From the NCBI RefSeq assembly GCF_020866905.1, contig NZ_JAIVCC010000002.1:434001-498000 (forward strand): a stretch of 64,000 nt of DNA, in the 5' to 3' direction. The notes beneath the pieces were generated by a model, which saw only the letters and a list, made by a program, of their open reading frames with translations, was not told the DNA's origin and did not search any database. This DNA comes from Salinimicrobium sediminilitoris (GTDB lineage Bacteria; Bacteroidota; Bacteroidia; Flavobacteriales; Flavobacteriaceae). Every line of letters starts with the position of its first letter. Within the stretch, counting starts at the first letter, position 1. Position numbers and translations under genes: made by a program. Positions 1-8,011 of the stretch are shown in pieces.

Positions 1-2
1 CT

Positions 3-308
3 CCTACTCACATTGTCACAGCCGCTATTCCCATTAACAGGATGAAGCATATCGAAAATAAGGCAGAGCGCCTTTTAAAGGAAAATATGTTCTTCAAAGA
101 AAATCTCTCCAAATACCTTTGCCTTGGAAAAAGGGCAAAAGAAGTTTTAAGATTGGTCGCACTTGGAAAGAGTTCAGCCGAAATAGCCGAGGAACTCAGT
201 ATCTCCATTGATACTGTAAATACTCATCGCAAGAACATCAAAAAAAAACTGGAGATCTCTTCCAGTTTTGAGTTTACAGAATACGCCAGGGCCTATGACC
301 TCATATAA
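3..308 (+). CDS. LuxR-type DNA-binding regulator, C-terminal part (partial at window edge)
   Basis: The reading frame is open to the left edge, so the gene begins outside the window; the first visible ATG (42) need not be its start. The visible 100 or so residues end in a LuxR/FixJ helix-turn-helix: the segment running from GKRAKEVLRL through SAEIAEELSI and TVNTHRKNIKKKL matches the family's DNA-contacting helices and the conserved V-x-T/N-H pattern. The N-terminal sensory part is not visible, so the signal is unknown. The gene is followed at once by a strong hairpin terminator, so it is transcribed separately from the next gene. DNA-binding role is confident; target unknown. Confidence 0.8.
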   Translation, partial: PTHIVTAAIPINRMKHIENKAERLLKENMFFKENLSKYLCLGKRAKEVLRLVALGKSSAEIAEELSISIDTVNTHRKNIKKKLEISSSFEFTEYARAYDLI

Positions 309-312
309 AAAC

Positions 313-347
313 AAAAAAATCGGGGCCCCCTACTTCCCCGATTTTTT
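313..347 (+). terminator. Rho-independent terminator after the LuxR-type gene
   Basis: A 12-bp stem (314-325 with 336-347, AATCGGGG against CCCCGATT plus flanking A/T pairs) with a 10-nt loop and a run of six T starts 5 nt after the stop codon. Confidence 0.85.
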
Positions 348-465
348 ACTCATTGTATCTAATTCATTCCAGAATTAATTGCAATACAATTTCATAGGGT
401 AAAAATAAGCGTTCATATTACTTCCTCCAATACCCACTTCTGGGGATTTTTTAGTTTATCCTATT

Positions 466-494
466 AAAAAAGGGACGAAACTTAATTTCGTCCC
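466..494 (-). terminator. Hairpin with T-run on the minus strand, no minus gene upstream
   Basis: GGGACGAAA (472-480) pairs perfectly with TTTCGTCCC (486-494), loop CTTAA. Read on the minus strand the stem is followed by TTTTTTA, as in an intrinsic terminator; read on the plus strand there is no T-run. No minus-strand gene lies to its right. Confidence 0.5.
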
Positions 495-509
495 CGAGCA
501 CTTAAGTTT

Positions 510-517
510 TATCTTTG
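510..517 (+). promoter_or_regulatory. TAnnTTTG (-7) promoter element for the pseudouridine synthase gene
   Basis: TATCTTTG matches the Bacteroidota -7 consensus and ends 9 nt before the ATG at 527, so the mRNA leader would be only a few nucleotides. No TTG -33 element at the expected distance was found. Confidence 0.45.
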
Positions 518-526
518 TAATATTTT

Positions 527-1099
527 ATGCACAGACACTTCAGGATATATAAGCCTTACGGATTTCTAAGTCAGTTTATCACCAATCAGCGAACCCGCAG
601 GAATAAAAGAATGCTTGGTGAGCTCCACGATTTTCCGGAGGATACCATGTCTATTGGTCGCCTTGATGAAGATTCCGAAGGGCTTCTATTACTAACCACA
701 GATGGGAAGATTAGCGCAGAAATCACCGGAAATAGTGTGGAAAAAGAATATTATGTACAGGTGGACGGGGAAATAGACAGTAGTGCCATTGCAGGAATGA
801 GAGAGGGAGTGGAGATAGGAATAAATGGCAATAAATATCTCACCCAACCTTGTGAGGCTGAAATCTTATTAGCTCCTCCAGCCTTTCCGCCACGTTCAAA
901 ACCAATAAGGGACGCCAGGCATGGACCAACGAGTTGGATCTCGGTGACACTCACAGAAGGAAAATTCCGCCAGGTTAAAAAAATGACTGCTGCAGTAGGA
1001 TTCCCCACCCTGAGGTTAGTGCGGGTAAGAATTGGAGATGAGTTTTTAAATAATATGCAGCCCGGAGAGGTACAGGAAGTTTCCAGTTTCAAGTGTTGA
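527..1099 (+). CDS. rluE: RluE/RsuA-family rRNA pseudouridine synthase
   Basis: 190 residues. The protein converts a specific uridine to pseudouridine in rRNA; E. coli RluE acts on 23S rRNA. The catalytic aspartate lies in GRLDEDSEGLLLLT (about residues 45-58), the hallmark of the RsuA/RluE/RluB/RluF group. The start MHRHFRIYKPYGFLSQ leads straight into the catalytic domain, so there is no N-terminal S4 RNA-binding domain, as in RluE. The K-x-R-Q-V-K/R-K-M segment near residue 150 (GKFRQVKKM) is also family-typical. Free-standing gene with its own promoter element. The family is certain; the exact target uridine is inferred from RluE-like architecture. Confidence 0.88.
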   Translation: MHRHFRIYKPYGFLSQFITNQRTRRNKRMLGELHDFPEDTMSIGRLDEDSEGLLLLTTDGKISAEITGNSVEKEYYVQVDGEIDSSAIAGMREGVEIGINGNKYLTQPCEAEILLAPPAFPPRSKPIRDARHGPTSWISVTLTEGKFRQVKKMTAAVGFPTLRLVRVRIGDEFLNNMQPGEVQEVSSFKC

Positions 1100-1164
1100 A
1101 CAAATCATAATTTTCATCTTTCCCACGAGGTTTTTTCGTAACTTAACAGAGAAAAGATTGGGCC

Positions 1165-2022
1165 ATGAAAAATGTGATTATTCCAATGGATTTTTCATCA
1201 TCATCTACCCGGGTGATCCTTTATGCACTTGGTTTGATGAGAGAAGAGGAATGCACATTCTTCATGTTAAACCTTCCTGAAGCTGCCGCTTATAGCTCCA
1301 CAAAATTTGAGGATAAAGAATGGATCAACTGTATCCAGAATGAAGCCGTTCAAAGACTTCAAAAACTTCAGAGAGAAATTACAAAAGTCTACCCTTCTAA
1401 AAAGATCAAAATACAACTTCTTTTTCCGGGAAAAGTCCTGGAAGAGCAGGTAGATCCAGATTCCTTAATTATTGGAAGTACAGCCGTTTTGAAAAAAACA
1501 TTGCAGTTGCCTTATGACTTCTTCCGAAATTTAAAATCACCTCTACTTTTTATTCCGAAGGAGCAGAAGTTCAGCCTTCCCAAAAAGATCCTGATTACAC
1601 TGGAACCTCATGTGGAAATAAGACAGGCCACTCTAACTCCCTTTAAAAAGCTTTTTGGAAACCATGACCTAAATGTGGAGATTATCAAAATGTATTCGGG
1701 CAAAATTGATCATTCCCTGGTAGCGAGAGATGAATATGAACTAAATCAATTGTTTGAAGTTTATCATCCTAAAGTTGGTACATTGATTACAGGTCACGTT
1801 GCCAGCTATTTAGGCAGAACTATGCAGAAGGACAATTATGATTTGCATATAGTCCCTCTTTCTCAATCAATTTTTCCTGCCGGGCCAACTACTTCCCAAA
1901 TAACTAATGCAATCGCCGACAGTAAAATTCCGGTAATGATTTTACAGGGAACCCCACAAGAGCAGCAAATACCATTGAGAAGCCCCGGAAGAACCAGGAA
2001 TAAAACTGCTATAGTTCAATGA
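1165..2022 (+). CDS. Divergent tandem universal stress protein (UspA family)
   Basis: 285 residues, the length of the two-domain Usp proteins found again at 22.2-24.8 kb. The opening MKNVIIPMDFSSSSTRVILYALGL matches the Usp start (I-P-T-D-F-S, then an Ala-rich helix). The ATP-binding loop is degenerate: where active Usps have G-2x-G-9x-G-S/T this one has GSTAVLKKTLQLPYDF, lacking the glycines, so nucleotide binding is doubtful. It overlaps the next small membrane-protein gene by 4 nt (ATGA), suggesting translational coupling. Usp proteins are cytoplasmic stress and energy-limitation factors; the exact role here is unknown. Confidence 0.75.
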   Translation: MKNVIIPMDFSSSSTRVILYALGLMREEECTFFMLNLPEAAAYSSTKFEDKEWINCIQNEAVQRLQKLQREITKVYPSKKIKIQLLFPGKVLEEQVDPDSLIIGSTAVLKKTLQLPYDFFRNLKSPLLFIPKEQKFSLPKKILITLEPHVEIRQATLTPFKKLFGNHDLNVEIIKMYSGKIDHSLVARDEYELNQLFEVYHPKVGTLITGHVASYLGRTMQKDNYDLHIVPLSQSIFPAGPTTSQITNAIADSKIPVMILQGTPQEQQIPLRSPGRTRNKTAIVQ

Positions 2023-2339
2023 AAATTTTAATCTCCCTCTTATTATTATTACACGCTATTCTACACCTTATGGGGCTCGTCAAAGCTTTTTACACAGACT
2101 TCCTTCCCACAATTTCCAGAAAGATAAGCATTTCTGAAGGGGCTCTTTGGTTCGCATGCGCTGTACTTCTCATTTTAGCTAATGTTTATTTCCTCAACGA
2201 TTACCCCTTCTGGCCTGTTTTATCTATAAGTGGAGCTTTGCTTTCACAGTTTTTGATTACCCTTAATTGGGAAGATGCAAAATATGGCACAATAATAAAC
2301 CTGTTGATCCTGGCGGTGAGTTTTCCCGCTTTAACTTAA
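2019..2339 (+). CDS. Small four-helix membrane protein, unknown function
   Basis: 106 residues, almost entirely hydrophobic. Four probable membrane segments can be seen: about residues 3-22, 39-58, 65-82 and 88-104. It starts inside the stop codon of the Usp gene (ATGA overlap), so the two are probably made together. I recognise no family. The short loops and lack of conserved polar residues argue against an enzyme. Confidence 0.6.
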   Translation: MKILISLLLLLHAILHLMGLVKAFYTDFLPTISRKISISEGALWFACAVLLILANVYFLNDYPFWPVLSISGALLSQFLITLNWEDAKYGTIINLLILAVSFPALT

Positions 2340-2468
2340 TTATTGGGTAAGGGCTTCAAAGGTTTTTCCCATTGAAAGATCCCCGGTTTGATATCTTGAA
2401 GACCTTTCCATACGCATAAATTTCATAAATGTTTACTGAAGCATTCGATCTTCACAATTTAAAAGAGT

Positions 2469-3158
2469 TTAATTTTTTGCATTATGATCAATGATCCTAC
2501 CGTCTTCCATTTTTATAATTCGATCTGTACGCTTTGCAAAATCACTATCATGGGTAACTACCAATAAAGATAGCCCCTGTTCATCACTTAATTGCCTGAA
2601 AATCCTAAGCACATTTTCTGAATTATGACTGTCGAGATTCCCGGTGGGTTCATCCCCCATGATTATTGCAGGATCATTTATAAGAGCTCTGGCGATAGCA
2701 ACCCGCTGCTTCTCGCCACCCGAAATTTTAGATGCTTTTTTATCCGCGAGATTTTCAATACCGAGCATATCAAGTTTGTAGAGGGCATTTTTCCTAATCT
2801 CTTCAATAGATCGTTCTCCAAGCTTGCGGGCAGGTAGCATCACGTTTTCAAGCACAGTAAATTCGGGCAGGAGGTAATGGAACTGGAATACAAAGCCAAT
2901 ATGCTTATTTCTTACATAAGCCAGCTTATTGGGATGTTGACCTGTAAGCAAATCGCCGTTAAGGAAAAGCTTCCCCTCATAATCTCTGTCCATTGTTGAC
3001 AAGATATAGAGAAGAGTAGATTTTCCGCAGCCCGACTTTCCCATGATGGAAACAAATTCTCCGGAATTTACGCTGAAATTTATATCCTTAAGCACATGAA
3101 ATTCCACAGGTTTCCAAAAATGTTTGTCGATATGACTGGCTTCGAGAATTGGCTTCAT
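2469..3158 (-). CDS. ABC transporter ATP-binding protein (MacB/LolD type)
   Basis: 229 residues. Walker A GKSGCGKST (about 41-49), Q-loop in FQFHYLLPEF, signature SGGEKQR, Walker B IIMGDEPTGNLD and the switch histidine in VVTHDSD are all intact, so it should hydrolyse ATP. The sequence between Q-loop and signature is that of the LolD/MacB/FtsE group, which powers FtsX-like permeases. It is the last gene of an adaptor-permease-ATPase operon, 2 nt after the permease. The substrate cannot be read from the sequence. Confidence 0.92.
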   Translation of the reverse strand: MKPILEASHIDKHFWKPVEFHVLKDINFSVNSGEFVSIMGKSGCGKSTLLYILSTMDRDYEGKLFLNGDLLTGQHPNKLAYVRNKHIGFVFQFHYLLPEFTVLENVMLPARKLGERSIEEIRKNALYKLDMLGIENLADKKASKISGGEKQRVAIARALINDPAIIMGDEPTGNLDSHNSENVLRIFRQLSDEQGLSLLVVTHDSDFAKRTDRIIKMEDGRIIDHNAKN

Positions 3159-3160
3159 AA

Positions 3161-4423
3161 CTATATACCTGTTATGATCTTCACAGGATCGATTTTTTTG
3201 GCTTTACGCGAAGGGAGATAGCCCGCAAGAAAGGTAAAAAGCATTGCGAAACTAATCCCAAATATGTAAAAGCGGATATCAAAATTCACAGGATAGGTTT
3301 CTACTGTTGGCAGTGCCTCGGTATTAAAGGGAGTATGGCTAATTAAAACCGAAAGGCCATACCCAAGCAGAAGTCCTAAGATACCACCTAAAAATCCTAT
3401 AATTAACGCCTGACTCATAAAAATAAGCTGTACATCCCTGCCCGAAAAACCAGTTGCCTTCAAAATAGCGATATCGTTCATCTTTTCATAGATCAACATG
3501 TTGAGAATGTTGTAGATCCCGAAACCGGCCACTACCAGCAGCGTAATTGAAACGGCATATGTAATAAGATTTCGTACAGTGGTTCCCGTTTCAAACTGGG
3601 CATTGGCTGTTCTTACGTCAATTGCAGTAAGATCGAACTGCTCCTCAACAAATTCTGCTATGGAAACTGCCTCTTCAATATCATTCAGCTTTACATTTAT
3701 ATCTGTAATATAGCTCCCGGGTTCTCCAAGGATACGTTGGACTGTGTGAAGATTTGTAAAGCTTTGAACATTATCTATTTCTACGATCCCGCTTTGATAT
3801 ATCCCCACGATCTTTAATGGGAAAACATCCCCTTTTACAGTGGTTACCTGCACGCGATCTCCTACTTCCAAAGACAATTTATCTGCCACCCCTGCCCCAA
3901 GGATAATTCCGTTGGAGGTGTTATGAAGATCCCTGGCGCTTCCCTCTACTATATAATCGCCAAGATTAAAAAGCTCTTCTTCTTTCAAGATCTCTACCCC
4001 CAAAAGATTCCCTCCCAGCTCTATAGAACCTGAAATGTAAAAAACCTGTGTCTTCACCTGCGGAATAGCTCCTCTTACCCTGGGATCCTCCTCAAGGTAC
4101 TCCATTAATGGTTGTGCATTATGGATCTTCTTTTGAGTAAGCTGGGGCCTAACTGAATGTATTACCGTTAAGGATTCATCCATACCCTCATAAAGTGTTG
4201 CAGGCTGGTCCCGGGTAGGCTTGATCTCATTGAAGATATGAACATGAGGAGTTTGATTTAAGATGAGATCATCCAGCATCTGGTTAAGGCCCGTCATAAA
4301 GCTTACAAGAGTAATATATGAACCTATCCCAAAAGTAACCCCGAGAGCAGCAATAAGGGTTTGCCGCATTTTGCTCACCAGGTGTGTTTTTGCAATGCTC
4401 AATATTACCCGGTAGTTTCTCAT
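3161..4423 (-). CDS. ABC transporter permease, FtsX/MacB/DevC family
   Basis: 420 residues with the topology of FtsX-like permeases: one N-terminal membrane helix (about 20-42), a large periplasmic domain (about 45-285), then three C-terminal helices. The C-terminal stretch with NDIAILKATGFSGRDVQLIF is the conserved cytoplasmic coupling region of MacB/LolC proteins, and the ending PSRKAKKIDPVKIITG is typical. The start overlaps the stop of the upstream adaptor gene by 4 nt. With an HlyD-like adaptor it resembles DevBCA/MacAB exporters, which move lipids, peptides or small molecules out of the inner membrane. Confidence 0.88.
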   Translation of the reverse strand: MRNYRVILSIAKTHLVSKMRQTLIAALGVTFGIGSYITLVSFMTGLNQMLDDLILNQTPHVHIFNEIKPTRDQPATLYEGMDESLTVIHSVRPQLTQKKIHNAQPLMEYLEEDPRVRGAIPQVKTQVFYISGSIELGGNLLGVEILKEEELFNLGDYIVEGSARDLHNTSNGIILGAGVADKLSLEVGDRVQVTTVKGDVFPLKIVGIYQSGIVEIDNVQSFTNLHTVQRILGEPGSYITDINVKLNDIEEAVSIAEFVEEQFDLTAIDVRTANAQFETGTTVRNLITYAVSITLLVVAGFGIYNILNMLIYEKMNDIAILKATGFSGRDVQLIFMSQALIIGFLGGILGLLLGYGLSVLISHTPFNTEALPTVETYPVNFDIRFYIFGISFAMLFTFLAGYLPSRKAKKIDPVKIITGI

Positions 4424-5505
4424 TCTTCTGGTGGAAATAATTTGGTGTTTGCTGTAATTCCTTCTTTAACCTCAACGGAGTCAATACTCTCCAGGCCGGT
4501 GACAACCTCAACAATCCCGTCTTCTGTTCTTACACGGTTATTTCCAATTAAAAATTTCCGCGGAATAACTAGTGCTTTTTCCCGTTGTGCCACCACAATG
4601 TTTCCTTCTCCAGAAAGTCCCGGCAAAAGTACTTCGGGTGCATCTTCAAAGAGAGCTTCCACTAAAAAAGTCTGATTCCTTTCATCCTTCTTTGGATATA
4701 TCTTGTAAACTTCAGCCTTAAATATCTTTTTAGGATAGGCATCAAGGGTTAAATAAACTGTTAATCCCGGCCTTACTCTTACGATATCCTCTTCATCCAC
4801 CAGCATCTCGACAAGAAACCTGTCTGCACTGCCTAAAGTTACCAGTGGCTGGGAGGCATTGACTATCTCCCCCGGCTCTTTATGAATGGCATATACTTTT
4901 CCGTTGATTTTACTGGTAACAGAAAAATCGGTAGTATTGATTAAAGAGGATCTATAAGTATTCTCTGCCTGTTTTAGCTGGGTTTCCAACTCGTTTTGAG
5001 TGCGTTGGTATTTGTTTTGAAGTATCTCAAGGGCAGCTTCAGATTTTTCATAGCCCAGTTTTCTGCTTTCCAGGGTTGACCGGGAACCAATTTGCTGCTC
5101 CCAAAGCCGCTCCTGCCTTCTATAGTTGACGGAGTCATTGAGAAACTGAAGTTTTGCAGTTTTAATTTCTTCCTCCAGGCCCGAAAGGATTGCCGCGCCT
5201 CCCTCAAAATTTTCCCGTGCCAGCTGCAGGGCCAAAAATGCGTTTTTTGAAGCCAGTTCGGGATTGGTTTTAATAATCTGTACCAGTACATCGCCTTTTT
5301 GCACCACATCCCCCTCCTCCACCAGGTTCTCATCCAGAAGACCATTTACCACTGCAAATGCCTGATAAAGACTATCGGGCTGCACAGTGACCGAAGCATA
5401 AACAGCTTCGGTGATCGAGGTCTCCACCGGAAATACCGAAGCTTCCTGCTGGTCACAGGAAATAAGGCTAAAAAGAGCTACAGCCGGTAAAAAATATTTC
5501 AACAT
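4420..5505 (-). CDS. HlyD/MacA-type periplasmic adaptor lipoprotein
   Basis: 361 residues. A lipoprotein signal is visible (hydrophobic stretch, then lipobox LISC with Cys17). Two half-lipoyl regions (EEGDVVQKGDVLVQI and INGKVYAIHKEPGEIV) flank a long coiled-coil hairpin (about 85-185) rich in Glu, Lys and Gln, followed by a beta-barrel domain. This is the architecture of membrane-fusion adaptors that link an inner-membrane ABC transporter to an outer-membrane channel. It is the first gene of the exporter operon. No TolC homologue is present in the window, so the outer-membrane partner is encoded elsewhere. Confidence 0.88.
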   Translation of the reverse strand: MLKYFLPAVALFSLISCDQQEASVFPVETSITEAVYASVTVQPDSLYQAFAVVNGLLDENLVEEGDVVQKGDVLVQIIKTNPELASKNAFLALQLARENFEGGAAILSGLEEEIKTAKLQFLNDSVNYRRQERLWEQQIGSRSTLESRKLGYEKSEAALEILQNKYQRTQNELETQLKQAENTYRSSLINTTDFSVTSKINGKVYAIHKEPGEIVNASQPLVTLGSADRFLVEMLVDEEDIVRVRPGLTVYLTLDAYPKKIFKAEVYKIYPKKDERNQTFLVEALFEDAPEVLLPGLSGEGNIVVAQREKALVIPRKFLIGNNRVRTEDGIVEVVTGLESIDSVEVKEGITANTKLFPPEE

Positions 5506-5552
5506 GGGTAATACTTTTAACCAAATTTAGCTGAAAACCCCGGTCCTGTTAA

Positions 5553-5564
5553 TGATATTCATCA
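5553..5564. promoter_or_regulatory. FNR-box-like palindrome TGAT-N4-ATCA upstream of the exporter operon
   Basis: TGATATTCATCA lies 48-60 nt upstream of the adaptor start, in the 78-nt gap after the GH65 gene. It has the half-site spacing of CRP/FNR-family operators. A short palindrome like this can arise by chance. Confidence 0.3.
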
Positions 5565-5583
5565 GGTCATAAGAACCAGTAAT

Positions 5584-8001
5584 TTACTGAGCTTCTTTCT
5601 TCCGGTAGGTAAAACTTCTCTCCTCCCCTTTTCTCATGACAAACTCCTCTTCATTTACCACTATTTTTATAAGGTCCTGCCAGCCACCATGGCTTTTAAG
5701 GAATAGAACATCCTGTGTGAGTTTTACCTCGAGCCAATGCCGCCGGTATCTACATCTAAAACTTATTTCTTCAACATTTTGAGGTAATCCCGGATTAAAA
5801 TAAAGGGCTTCTTTTTTAAATTCTATTCCCGTGTAGCAGCGGTGAATGAGATCTACAGTGCCCGCCATGGCTCCCATATGTACACCTTCGGCTGTAGTCC
5901 CTCCCTGCACGTCTGAAAAATCGCTAATAAGAGCTTTTTTGAAATCATGCCAGGATTGTTCCCGGTGAGACCTGGCATAAACCCAGGAGTAAACCACTTT
6001 ACTTAAGGTAGAACCATGAGAGGTGATCGCCTCGTAATAATCAATATTTGCGGGAATTTGCTCTTTCGGGTCAAAGTGGTAATTCATAAGATCAAAGAGT
6101 TCTTTAAGCTCTTCGGAAGAAAACAGAAAAAAAAGCATTAATACATCAGGTTGTTTTACCGCCTTGTAATTTTTGACATCATCGCCCTCCTTCTCAAGGA
6201 TACGGTCCAGTCTCATGGTCTCCCCATATTTTTCGTGGTACCGTTTCCAGTCTAACTCCTTCAGCTTATCAAAACCTTCAAATTGTTCAATTATCTTTCC
6301 ATCCTCCAGAAAAGGAATGAACATGTTTTCACAAATGTTCTGCCAGCGGGAAAGTTCTTCCTCATTTATTTCCATTAACCTCAACAGGTCACTTGCTCTG
6401 CGATCATTAAGTTTTTGAATGGCGAGGAGCGCGTGCTTTAGCGTCCACACCGTCATGATATTTGTATACGCATTGTTTCGAAGACCGGGCTCTGAAGAAT
6501 TGGGATAAGAGGTATGATACTCATCTGGGCCCACCACTTCATGTATCTCATATTTTCCTCTCTCCTCATTGTACTTCACTTTGCTGGCCCAGAATTTTGC
6601 AATATCGAGCAGCAGTTCTGCACCATAAAAGGCCAGGAACTGCAGGTCACCGCTCACCTGGAAATACTGCCACACATTATAGGCTATAGCTGAATTAACA
6701 TGCCGCTGCAAATGAGTATTATCTGGCAACCAGTTTCCTGATTCGGGGTTAAGGTGAATAATTTGAGTTTCTTCCCTCCCGTTGCTCCCACTCTGCCAGG
6801 GAAACATAGCCCCTTTGTAGCCTTCGCTACTGGCTGCAAACCGTGCTTCGGGTAATCTCCTGTAGCGGTACATAAGCAAGGCCCGGGTGAGTTCGGGAAT
6901 AGTAATATTGTAAAAAGGAAAAATAAAAAGCTCATCCCAGAATATATGTCCGCGATAGGCTTCCCCATGCCATCCTCTTGCGGGTATACCTACATCTTCA
7001 TCAATGGTTTTCAAGCTGAAGGTTTGAAAAAGGTGAAAAATGTGCAGCCTTAACAACAATTGGTCATTATTCCCATCAGCTTTTAAAAGGATATCACTCT
7101 GCCCCCAAAGTTCTTCCCAGGCCATTTTGTGAAACCGCAGAAGCTCCCCAAATCCCGGGATTCTTGTTACCAGCTTCTTTGCCTCGCACAGAGGATCGGC
7201 AATGGCCATGTCCCTGGAAGTATACACTGCTACCAGCTTTTCAACAGTTATGGCCTTGTTTTCCCGGGCTTCAAAAATGAGTTCCTGGGCCACGTAATCC
7301 TTTTCGATGATACTTCTCCTTTCCACGGAAGGCTCATAAAGTTCAAAACTTACCCCGGTTTTACAGGCCTGGACCATCACAATTTCAGACTGGCTGCTTC
7401 TCACCTTAAGATACATACCGTCTTCATCAAAACTACCCGTATCAAGCGGAACAAGATGTTGTCCATTAAGGTCTCTATACCTTGCAACACCTGCATTTGA
7501 CACTTTACCGTTCAAAGCTGAATGAATGGTTATTGAACCTTCCCAGTTTAGAGGTTTTAATTCCCACTCGATTGCTGCCAGATGCATTTTTGACATACTT
7601 ACCACCCTACGACTGCTAAGCTGTGTTTCCCTGCCCTCCTTGTCCCGAAATTTCATTCTACGCTCCAGGATCGCTTCCCGAAGGTTAAGAGACTGTTCAA
7701 ACTCAAGGATCTCTACAGCATCTATGTTAAACCAGTCGCCATTTTCCAGCCTAAACCTTAGCAGCGTCCAGTCGGGCCAGTTCACCAGGTCCTCATTTTC
7801 AATGACCCTGCCAGCTATGGTGGTTTCGAGACGGTTGTAACCCCCGGCGAGGTAAGTGCCGGGATAATGATTTTCTCCCGCTACTGAACCCTCTGCAGCT
7901 GCCCTGGTAGCGAAATAACCGTTCCCGAGGGTGCAAAGCGATTCGCGCAGCAACTCCTCCTGGGGGGAATAATTATCATATTTTAAGATCCAGTCTTTCA
8001 T
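5584..8001 (-). CDS. Glycoside hydrolase family 65 (disaccharide phosphorylase/hydrolase)
   Basis: 805 residues, full length for GH65. The (alpha/alpha)6 barrel motif GWHGEAYRGHIFWDELF (about residues 350-370) and the catalytic acid motif VVGPDEYH are present, the glutamate falling at about residue 494, equivalent to the general acid of maltose phosphorylase. GH65 enzymes cleave alpha-glucosidic disaccharides (maltose, trehalose, kojibiose, nigerose), usually with phosphate, giving beta-glucose 1-phosphate. The gene starts 10 nt after a fused HAD/trehalose-phosphatase gene. The beta-phosphoglucomutase-like half of that neighbour would use beta-glucose 1-phosphate, so a phosphorylase acting on trehalose or its 6-phosphate is the favoured inference; the substrate is not proven. 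Confidence 0.9.
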   Translation of the reverse strand: MKDWILKYDNYSPQEELLRESLCTLGNGYFATRAAAEGSVAGENHYPGTYLAGGYNRLETTIAGRVIENEDLVNWPDWTLLRFRLENGDWFNIDAVEILEFEQSLNLREAILERRMKFRDKEGRETQLSSRRVVSMSKMHLAAIEWELKPLNWEGSITIHSALNGKVSNAGVARYRDLNGQHLVPLDTGSFDEDGMYLKVRSSQSEIVMVQACKTGVSFELYEPSVERRSIIEKDYVAQELIFEARENKAITVEKLVAVYTSRDMAIADPLCEAKKLVTRIPGFGELLRFHKMAWEELWGQSDILLKADGNNDQLLLRLHIFHLFQTFSLKTIDEDVGIPARGWHGEAYRGHIFWDELFIFPFYNITIPELTRALLMYRYRRLPEARFAASSEGYKGAMFPWQSGSNGREETQIIHLNPESGNWLPDNTHLQRHVNSAIAYNVWQYFQVSGDLQFLAFYGAELLLDIAKFWASKVKYNEERGKYEIHEVVGPDEYHTSYPNSSEPGLRNNAYTNIMTVWTLKHALLAIQKLNDRRASDLLRLMEINEEELSRWQNICENMFIPFLEDGKIIEQFEGFDKLKELDWKRYHEKYGETMRLDRILEKEGDDVKNYKAVKQPDVLMLFFLFSSEELKELFDLMNYHFDPKEQIPANIDYYEAITSHGSTLSKVVYSWVYARSHREQSWHDFKKALISDFSDVQGGTTAEGVHMGAMAGTVDLIHRCYTGIEFKKEALYFNPGLPQNVEEISFRCRYRRHWLEVKLTQDVLFLKSHGGWQDLIKIVVNEEEFVMRKGEERSFTYRKKEAQ

Positions 8002-8011
8002 TTTTCACACC

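Noticed and set aside
2469-5505. Exporter operon considered as a macrolide efflux MacAB system
   Set aside because: The MacB permease and ATPase are separate here and no TolC is nearby; only the general family can be stated.
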